DNA of 26,482 bases, taken from contig JAHBMJ010005935.1 of NCBI GenBank assembly GCA_018398765.1, positions 1 through 26,482 on the forward strand, in the 5' to 3' direction. The notes beneath the pieces are model-generated. The model did no database searches, was not told the origin of the DNA, and saw only the letters and a list, made by a program, of their open reading frames with translations. Of the stretch, positions 19,095-26,482 are shown in pieces. The position numbers were made by a program, and so were the translations under genes. The DNA comes from Chromera velia. Taxonomy: Eukaryota > Sar > Chromeraceae. Positions within the stretch are counted from its first letter, which is position 1; each line of letters opens with the position of its first letter.

Positions 19095-22027
19095 TGGAGA
19101 ATGTGATCATTCGAAAAGAAGACCGGAAGGCTTTTTTCAAACTGAAGTGATTTGTCAGGCAAAAATGAAGAAAACAAAAGCGCAGAGACAATGAAAGCGG
19201 GCCAGAGGGCGAGGAGAGAACAGAAGAAACGAAAAACGGGAAGTGAGGCACATCAATTGAAAAGCAAGAGGCGAAAGGTCTCCTTGAAAAGCAATGAGGG
19301 AAAGCAGAAATGAAAGTGTCTTCGAATTAGTGATCGAAGAAAGAAATGAGAGGAAAGAACGGATGCGAATCGAGAGGGGGAGGAAGCGATCGACGCACGC
19401 GATCCCTTTCCCTGTTTTGCTCCTCTCTTCTCTTCTCAAAAGGTGTTTTTGTCTCAGTCTGCATGTGTAAGAATGAGTGAGTATGTTGATGGACACACAA
19501 GCAGAGGAAAAAGAAGGAACGAAGGCGGTGATGTTGGGACGTCTGTCGAATGAGGGAGAGTCGTGATGATGTGAGCCTTTGAAAGGACAGGAATGAAGGA
19601 ACAAAGAACCCGAAGAAAGAAATGAAACTTTCATTGTGATCATTCGGCAAGTCTGTCCATTTTTTACAGCAACCCCCATCCAATCTTTTTGTTACAGTGG
19701 GGAAATAAATGAGCGAGACCGTTCTGTGCAGAAGAAAAAAAAAACCAACAGCATTTTATGTGCTGCACTGGCTTTCGTCTCTGTCGCGTGCCCCTGTTCG
19801 CTTTTGTGTCTCGTTTCGCATTTGAGTGCCAGGCACAGTTACCGGACCTTTTGTTTCGCCTTTTTGTTTTCGCCCCGAGAATCTAGAGGTACAGATTCGA
19901 AGTCAGCGTCTTTGGTGGTTTTTGTTCCGTTTCTTTGACGGTCCATGGCTGCATGCATGTGGGGTGGTTACACAGAACAAAGGTTTGAAGGACACGGAAA
20001 CTCTTCCTGACAACAAACACTTTGGAGGTCGTGTGCCCTTTCTTTGTTGCTGGTGTGAGAATGGAGATTTGCTTTTTTCTCTTCTCGCCGCTTTCGTTCC
20101 TTCTTTTCCGTTTATCTTTTCTGAACTGTCTTCTCTGGAATGTCTGCAACTTTGGTGGTTTTTGTTTTGTTATGTTGTTTTGGTCTGTGGTTGATGATCA
20201 AAAAGTGTCAGGAGAAAAAAGTTTCTGTTGCTTTTATTTGAAAGTCTTCGCAGGCCTGCATGCGCGTGTTTGCGTGTTCGTCGATCTTTTTTTTTTGCTC
20301 CTCCAAGTCGTGTGCTTGGTTGGTCCTTCGATGTGCGCACCTGTAAGGTCGACCGTTCTGTCTGCACGATTGGGCTTTCGGTCGTTCTTTCTGTCTGTTC
20401 GCTCGTTGTGTCTCAACATCGAGCGGGAGTTTCTCTGATGGAGGAACGGCTGGAAGGATAAAAGTGAAATGGAGGGAGGGGTGTGGAAATCTTGTTTCTC
20501 AGGGCGGTGTGTGAGAAAGACCAAAATAAAGAAATGAAAGAAAATTCTCCCGTCGTGCAGCCACAAAAGAGGATCTTTTTCGCTCCTTTTTTCAAAATTT
20601 CGTTTTTCGATTCTGTCTATTAATATTTGCTTTGAATAAAGTCCTGTATAGCCGCCTGCAGGACTGAGTTGTTCTGTGCTCATGCTGACGACAACTTCAT
20701 GTAAAGTTCATCAGCCATGTCGTGCAGCCCTTTGGCTGATATTAATACTGAAGAAACATCGTCAAAGCGCGTGTCGAGGGGGCGGTGGGGGGGCATTCTC
20801 CGTTTGCCAGCAGCTGCCGATGCATCACGGCGTGGGTCGAGGCAACGAAAAGCAAAGGCTGTGCAGACTGTTGGTTTCTTAATTGGCATTCTCTTTCATT
20901 TGGACATTTGCCGTTTGGTTGGAGTGTGAATTGATTCCACAAGCTGTAGCGTCATGCCAGTGTCATATAAGCATGCAGGCGGAATGCCCAAGAGGCAGTT
21001 GTTTGAATGAAGCTAGAGTAAGCAAGAGAACGGCACTCGAATGCAAGCACGTCTGGGGCCTTCGTTTGGTCGGGCATGCACTTAGAGAAGAAAAGCATCT
21101 AAGGCGACCACTTGTTCTGTTCTAGCTTTCCTCTAATGCTTCAAAGTCCCATTGCTCTTTTGAATGGGACGGTTGTGCATGTGCATCCGCCAGAAAGGCG
21201 CGGCTTTGAAAAGAATCTAAGCAGTGCTGTTTGTCAGTAGGTCTGTGAGGTCAAGCACAGGGTCATCCACTGTAGTGCATGCATGTGGCAGCGAGGTTCT
21301 GGGAGATGCAATGATGCATGGCCAGTGATGTGCGTCTTCCGTGTAACGTATCACGGTGTTTGTCGTCGTGATACAAAGTACATACAGCCGCAACTGAGTT
21401 GTTCCGACCTAGGTTCCGATCGACCCGTTCTTTTTCCGGAGTCTGCAATCCCAGATTCCCATGCAGTGTGTTCCCATGACGATTCATGCCATTTCTATCT
21501 TTAACTTTGAACGTCTTTTGTCTACCCTGCAAAACTGATCGAGTGAATTTACAAATGAATTTAAGTATCATGAATTTTCGTGATTTTAAGCACTAGCAGT
21601 GACTGTAGAACTTTGTATGAATTTAAGTGAATTCATAATTAACCTAGTAATTGATTGATTGATTAACTATAATAACATATATTATAAATCCTGTTTGATT
21701 CTAGGTTTGATTGGTATAGTATATCCTGCTCAGCGCTATAGGCTCAGCCCAGGGCTCAACGGCTTTAACTGCCTCAATTCATCATCATCATATGCCATGG
21801 TTGTCTCAGACTGCCTAGACCAGTGGTCTAGCCTTCGAGGCTTCCAACGTTCAGCAAGAGACAAGCTCGGCAGCCCTCCCCCAAAGGAGAAAACACATGC
21901 AAAAACATGATAAATGACCCCCAGTGGCTCAAAAGGGGCTTCTCCTGAACTATGAGAAAAGGTTGGCTTTGAACGCTGGTCTGTAGGATTAAAAGGTGAC
22001 CGGGGGGAGCCAAGCTACTATATATAC
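19095..22027. other. Interval without a supported gene
   Basis: Purine-rich to about 19390, then T-rich pyrimidine blocks to about 20450. The 17-mer CTTTGGTGGTTTTTGTT occurs twice, at 19910 and 20150. From about 21540 the sequence becomes AT-rich. Bases 21710-22000 are a more GC-balanced block with an ATC run (21781-21790) that may be an old mobile-element copy. No open frame has convincing coding character. Confidence 0.5.
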
Positions 22028-22425
22028 CTAGGCGACGCACAGTGGTAAAAAAAAAAAAAATCTGAAAACGTCTATTCTTTTTTTTTTATTTATTTAAAAT
22101 TTTATTGTATATATAAAAAAAATAAAGGTTAAATGACTAGCTTCAACTAGAGTTTGAATCATATCTAGGATCCCAGTTTCACTTTTAGCTAGGCAACGCA
22201 CAGTGGTAAAAAAAAAAAAAATAGACATGTCGAGATTTTTTTTTTTTTTTTTTTCAGTCTGGTGGTTAAAGGTCCAAGCAAACTTAGCAAAGGTAGGTTT
22301 TGTAGTTAGATATGTTTGTGTTATATGTTTAGCACTTCCAATAAAATAATAAAAAAGAAAAATAAAAAAGATTAGGCTTCTCGAGATTTTTTTTTTCTTT
22401 TTTTTTATCACTGTGCGTCGCCTAG
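22028..22425. mobile_element. 398-bp MITE-like element with terminal inverted repeats
   Basis: The left end reads CTAGGCGACGCACAGTGGT followed by a poly-A run; the right end is the reverse complement with one mismatch (poly-T, then ATCACTGTGCGTCGCCTAG). A third copy of the same end, CTAGGCAACGCACAGTGGT plus poly-A, lies inside at 22189 in the left orientation, as if one element had inserted into or been duplicated within another. The interior is AT-rich and non-coding. There is no transposase and no certain target-site duplication. Confidence 0.65.
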
Positions 22426-22779
22426 TCTGGGGGCCAGGTCTTTGCATGTGCATGCATATGCTATAGTGTGAATGCGAAACCCATGCATGTGTTAAGGCCT
22501 ACTTAGAGGGGTTGGCGCTAGTAAGTGCTTGCAGAGGTTCAAGGGTCTTCAGGGCTTGATGTCGCTGGAGCGATTCAGGTCGATCCTTAGTGACAGACTC
22601 GATCGATGTCAGGAGCATGGAGCTTTCTTGCGATTCAGTGATCAATCTGATTTCATAGTAGTCTTCCAGAAAGTCTTTCAGAAGTCTTTCATGTGATTTC
22701 GATCGAAATGCGACAGGCCAAAATCTGTATAGTACAGGATGTTAACGTCCCGTCTCTTTTCTTGTTGATCCTTAAAAAG

Positions 22780-22850
22780 GCAGGTAGCGAGGATTGAACC
22801 TATGATCTTCTGTTTGTTAATGTTGTATATTAACCACTAGGTCATGAACG
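22780..22850 (-). other. tRNA-like sequence (Pol III A and B box words), possibly SINE-derived
   Basis: Read on the minus strand, TGACCTAGTGG (22844 to 22834) resembles a tRNA A box, and GGTTCAATCC (22800 to 22791) resembles a B box. Their 44-nt start-to-start spacing is that of a tRNA. A run of five T follows just after the 3' end. The acceptor and T stems do not pair well, so it is not a working tRNA as it stands. A degraded tRNA or the head of a tRNA-derived SINE fits best. Confidence 0.4.
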
Positions 22851-23135
22851 TAAGCGACACACACCATTCTCTTTTGCTTAGCACTATTTTTGATTAAGTC
22901 AATTTATTTAATTCTCATTTTCTTTCTAGTCACGCTTTGATAACGTATAGCAGTTTCACAAAGAACCTAGAACGAACTAGAGAAAGAAGCTTAACTATAT
23001 ACATAATATGTTCTTCAATAACTCTAGCAATGACTGAATCTACATTTAATGTCTATATATAGTTCACTATATTCTGGTTAGGTCTGGCCCAGTGTTGTTT
23101 AGTGGGTTCTGGTGCTCACTGCTCAGTTTACTATT
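22851..23135. other. AT-rich sequence, nothing recognised
   Basis: AT-rich with stops in all frames; no repeat, gene or motif that I can support. Confidence 0.5.
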
Positions 23136-23170
23136 CCGCCTTAAAAGGCGGTGGACGGCTGCTCTCAGCC
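23136..23170. other. Two adjacent small hairpins
   Basis: CCGCCTTAAAAGGCGG (23136-23151) folds with a 7-bp stem, and GGCTGCTCTCAGCC (23157-23170) with a 5-bp stem. They sit exactly where the AT-rich island gives way to GC-richer sequence. An open frame runs across (23102-23578), but it starts at GTG and has no family signal, so I do not call it a gene. Confidence 0.45.
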
Positions 23171-23988
23171 GCCGAGGCGGGAGCGCTTTCTTTTGGGTTA
23201 CAACAACATTCAAATCTAGATTCAAATGAAGTCCAAGTCTGTGAGCTCTCTACAGGTAGACAGCCATCGCTCGCTCACTTCATCGGCCGGTCAAGACTGC
23301 ATGCTTCCTTCTTGGTCATATGCGTAATAATGAATGGATCAATGCATGCAGGGGCCTTCAATGACAAAAGCCTCTTCAAGTTTGGACTGCCACGTAACGT
23401 GAGCTGCCATCGTTACATACGTACTTTGTGCTATGAGGAAGAAAGATGCGGCAGGAAAGAACGAGAGCGGGCGGCAACAGCCAAGCTCGTCTGGCTGATG
23501 ATACAGACGCGGTCTGCATGCATCAGGACCTCAAAGACAAGCCAAACTGTTGCGTGGCAAAGTCTCCTTCCTTCCTGACCAACGTCTTCATCCCTCCATG
23601 AAGGGGAAAAAATCTACCGGCCGATGAAAAGAACTTACAGAAAGGAGCGATGGGAACTTACCCGTATGCTCTCTCAGAGCTGGTTGGGGCGTGTAGAAAA
23701 GAAAGAGGTGCAATGGTCATCATGGCTGGCGGATCCTTTTCTTTGCTGACACGGCAAGCGTGCGGTCAGACAGATATATAGATCAACAGAACAGAGTGAA
23801 GCTAGAAAGACTCGTAACAGCATCTTGTTTTTCCAGCTCTTCATTTCCTTTCAAAAGAATCACACTGGACTGACTGTCGTGAAACGGCGACGGGACAACG
23901 AAAGAAAGCCAGTGCGATACTGTAAGGCAGGGAAAAAAGCCCACACCAGCACGAGGCCGTGAAGGGTTTGTTTAAATTTGATTGATTG

Positions 23989-24351
23989 ATGGAGTCAATC
24001 ATCAGCAAGAATTCGGCCACAAAGACCGGAAAGAAAATTCAGAAAAGAATGACAGACACCCGAAGGCTTCTGTCCTTCCTTCAGCTTTACAAGCCTGCGC
24101 ACTCACTTCATGACTCACTCACTCTGCAGCTCCAGCTTTTCAATAAGTCAGACAACCGAAGCGCCGGCCTTCGTCCGGAGACCGCCCAAACAGACAAACA
24201 GAACGAAAACAGAAAAGATACAGAAAGAATAAGGATAGAAAGAGCGGACAGCGACGATGACCAAAGCGCATCTCAGCAACAGTCACTCAAGACTTCCTTC
24301 ATCGATGTGTATACACACAGATGCACGAAAACGCAGCGACAGAATACGTAA
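23989..24351 (+). CDS. Weak 120-aa open frame, hypothetical
   Basis: An ATG at 23989 opens a 120-codon frame ending in TAA. The predicted product is hydrophilic, basic at the start and Gln/Asp/Ser-rich toward the end (ADSDDDQSASQQQ). It has no recognised domain and only partial coding-type codon bias. It may be a chance frame in A-rich sequence downstream of the minus-strand zinc-finger gene. Confidence 0.2.
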   Translation: MESIISKNSATKTGKKIQKRMTDTRRLLSFLQLYKPAHSLHDSLTLQLQLFNKSDNRSAGLRPETAQTDKQNENRKDTERIRIERADSDDDQSASQQQSLKTSFIDVYTHRCTKTQRQNT

Positions 24352-25189
24352 ATAATAGATGGACAGTACACACGAACACAATACGCACACACATGAAACA
24401 CTGCACAACACGAACTTGCAACACGCAACACATGCATGAATCTACTAAGACATCCAATGATCCTGTCCTCTTTTGGTTTATTTCCCTCGTACCGCACCAG
24501 CTGGTCACAACATCGTACGAAAAACTGCACGATCACAGGTCATTGTCGCAAGAAAAACACATGAACGAATGAAGAAAATACAGACAGACATATCATGAGA
24601 CGGGAGCCACCGACAAGCGTGTCAGGCTGCTCACGTTTTCATGTAACCCAATTGGAGATATGGATGAATGAGGAATGAATTCTGTCGGTCATTGTTTTTG
24701 TTGGCCTACTGAGGAGTCAATCAAAAGAGAAAGAAACAGAGAGAAAGAGAGGCATCCCCCCAAAGCTCCCGGACAGAGAATTCGGAGGAAAGAAAGAAAA
24801 AGGAAGGAAGAAGGGAAAATAGAAGAAAGAAGACTTCCGTCCGTCCGTCTGTCCAGACCTTCACTCACTCCTTCCCTCCCTCCCTCTCGCAGTCCCTCAA
24901 CCAATAAACGCACGCCTCTGTGACAGAAGCGAAGACGAAGCAGCGCAGCCATGAACGAAAAGAAGCGGACGGTCCTTTTCACAATGCATATTAACTCGCT
25001 CTCGTTCCTTCTTTCGCGTGCGATCTCTCTCTGTGATCTCTTCACACAGGCAGGCAGGCAGGCAGCGGCCAAAAAAGCGCCAATTGGTAGAGAGGTCTAC
25101 CTTCCCTTAAATTAACAACCTCATCGGTGGCGCTGCCTTTACCCCCCCCCCTCTCTTACTGTCCCACTCATCCCTCCCTTCCTTCCAAC
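24352..25189. other. Interval without a supported gene
   Basis: Contains A- and purine-rich sequence (24715-24835), a CT-rich patch (24835-24895), and five CAGG-type units at about 25047-25066. Part of it should be the 3' UTR of the minus-strand gene that stops at 25190. Confidence 0.5.
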
Positions 25190-26231
25190 TCAGTGACGAC
25201 AAGTCTCCTCTCCTGCCTCCGGTCCCTTCTCAAGCTTCGCTGCGACGAGGCCGAGGAGGCGCTTCATCGAAATCTCGCCTCCCACACGGCGACTCCCCTC
25301 ACCACAGGCTGACACCGTGGTCAGTCCCGCCTGCGCTCTGGTGCTGCCCCCCTCTCTGTGGGTGTGGGTGTGTCCCCACCTCCCTGTACCCCTGCCGTTG
25401 GGCCCTCCAGGGCTCGGACCGTGAGGGTGCGGAGCCTGCACGGGCAGCTGCAGATACTGCTGCTGCGACTGGGGACTCAGGGGTGCACCTGCGGCGGTGT
25501 GTTGGATGTTGGGCATGGAGCTCTTGCGGCTCTCTGGGGCGGTGGAGCACATCGAGACCCCGTGGTACTGGTGCATCTGGTGGATTGCCACTGGGGTCTT
25601 CGCTCCCGAGGCAGAGACGTAGGGAGAAGCAGAGGGCGATCTCATGGCAACCCCCTGTTTCATGTGGAATCCCTGGTTCTTCTGAAGGGGAGAAAACCCA
25701 CCGTACTCAGAGTGAGCAGCTGCAGGGGGAAGGGGCAGGGGAGAGAGGCAGCCGGGAGTGAAATCGTGGTCGGGGCAGGAGAACACGGGGCTGTGGGGCG
25801 CGCCCTCTCTGCGGGGTTTGAGCAGAAGGTGTCGGGGGTTCTTCTTGCCCTTGGTCATGGGCAGGGGCTTGCAGTAGTGGCAGTGCGTGCCTGCAGAAAG
25901 GGAACAAAGAAATGACAGTGCAAGAGTCGTGAACAGAAGGAACGCTGGAGTACGAAGGGGAGGATGCATGTGTTGACGCCCGGCAGTGGACCACGGGGGA
26001 ACTCGAAACACAAAATCTGAATCCCAAAGAGAGAACGGCTGGAACTTAGGCTCAGGAAGGGCAGAAAGGGAGAAAGAGACACAGAGATTGGAGCCCAGGG
26101 AGTAGACCAGCGGCAGGGAGTCCAGACAGAACGATTCGACCCTTCACAGTCATGCTATGCAAACAAACAAAAAAAGTTCAGAGACTTACAGAGCCAGCCC
26201 TTGCGGCATCCTTTGTTGGTGTGGAACCAGT
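25190..26231 (-). CDS. CCCH zinc-finger protein, 3' part (5' exons outside the window)
   Basis: Two exons are visible. Exon 26190-26231 (42 nt, acceptor GTGCGCAG, donor GTAAGT) joins in phase to exon 25190-25890 (acceptor TTTCTGCAG) across a 299-nt intron. The join reads WFHTNKGCRKGWLCTHCHYC, which fits C-x8-C-x5-C-x3-H once the first Cys, two residues before the Trp, is supplied by an upstream exon. CCCH fingers generally bind RNA; fingers of this WFHxxKGCxxGxxCxxCH form are frequent in alveolate proteins. After the finger comes a basic KGKKNPRHLLLKPRRE stretch, then about 200 residues rich in Pro, Ser, Gln and His, probably disordered. The visible part is about 245 aa. The open frame running upstream of 25890 is intron and gives a false start at 26011. 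Confidence 0.7.
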
Positions 26232-26482
26232 CTGCGCACAAGAGACACACAACCAACGGGTCCATCAGAAGCAAGTCCTTCGACGCAGAGAGGCATAAGA
26301 GCCAAAGAGGAAGGCGGTGGAAGAATGACACTCAGAGAATGGAGGGAAGGAACGACAGAGAATAAACGACGGAAACGAAAACCAGAGAGAGTCCCATCAA
26401 ACGCTTATCTGCTCTTGGACCCTCTCGTTCTATCGCCTGCCGACAAACAGCAAAACATTTGAGAAATCGAGAGGTAAATGAC
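26232..26482 (-). other. Intron sequence of the zinc-finger gene, to the window edge
   Basis: On the minus strand this is pyrimidine-rich and ends in the acceptor used at 26231. I see no exon in it that would end in a Cys codon plus one base, as the zinc finger requires, so the preceding exon lies beyond the window. Confidence 0.5.

Noticed and set aside
22780-22850. Functional tRNA gene
   Set aside because: The A and B box spacing is right, but the acceptor and T stems do not pair.
23102-23578. 158-aa open frame
   Set aside because: It starts with GTG, has no family signal, and crosses two hairpins. A short exon-like stretch near 23351-23400 was noted but its partners could not be found.
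25190-26011. A 273-aa protein starting at 26011 with a signal-peptide-like N-terminus
   Set aside because: The part before 25890 is intron: a good acceptor at 25891-25900 and an in-phase upstream zinc-finger exon explain the gene better.
1-26482. CRISPR array, rRNA genes, bacterial operons
   Set aside because: No regularly spaced repeats of the needed form, no rRNA-like sequence, and the gene structure is eukaryotic.

Overview
The window looks like nuclear DNA of a protist, most likely an alveolate and possibly a chromerid such as Chromera velia. This is an inference, based on four things: spliced genes with GT-AG introns of about 80-340 nt and mostly GTACGT, GTAAGT or GTGAGT donors; GC-rich, G-first-codon exons set in AT-rich repeat islands; a C-terminal exon pair carrying a CCCH zinc finger of a type common in alveolates; and a strong excess of the 8-mer TGCATGCA. 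No bacterial-style operons are present.

Layout: 1-600 is microsatellite and featureless DNA. A small membrane-anchored RING-finger protein lies at 599-1072 (minus). An F-box/kelch protein is at 2124-3311 (plus). The 3' exons of an unrecognised spliced gene span 4340-5905 (plus) and contain a (GATC)6 tract across which the coding-like frame changes. A 600-bp CT-rich microsatellite zone follows, then an AT-rich island (6940-8600). An intronless 635-aa ubiquitin-like plus ankyrin protein lies at 8654-10561 (minus). Next come an orphan exon (10897-11004), a secreted coiled-coil protein (11942-12610, plus), an AT-rich island with a 605-bp fold-back element (13263-13867), and a three- or four-exon gene for a small acidic/proline-rich protein (15518-16664, plus) with a 43-base assembly gap in its last intron. 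About 5 kb of purine/pyrimidine-skewed DNA without convincing genes follows, containing a perfect 137-bp tandem duplication. A third AT-rich island holds a 398-bp TIR element and a tRNA-like sequence. The window ends in the 3' part of a CCCH zinc-finger gene (25190-26231, minus) whose 5' exons lie outside.

The genes do not form an obvious pathway. Three of them (RING, F-box/kelch, ubiquitin-like/ankyrin) belong to families tied to ubiquitin signalling, but such families are large in protists, so their proximity may be chance. I do not see a clear new molecular system. The best candidates for follow-up are the fold-back element and its end-sequence match to a tRNA-like locus, the frame change at (GATC)6, and the shared 13-mer upstream of two genes.
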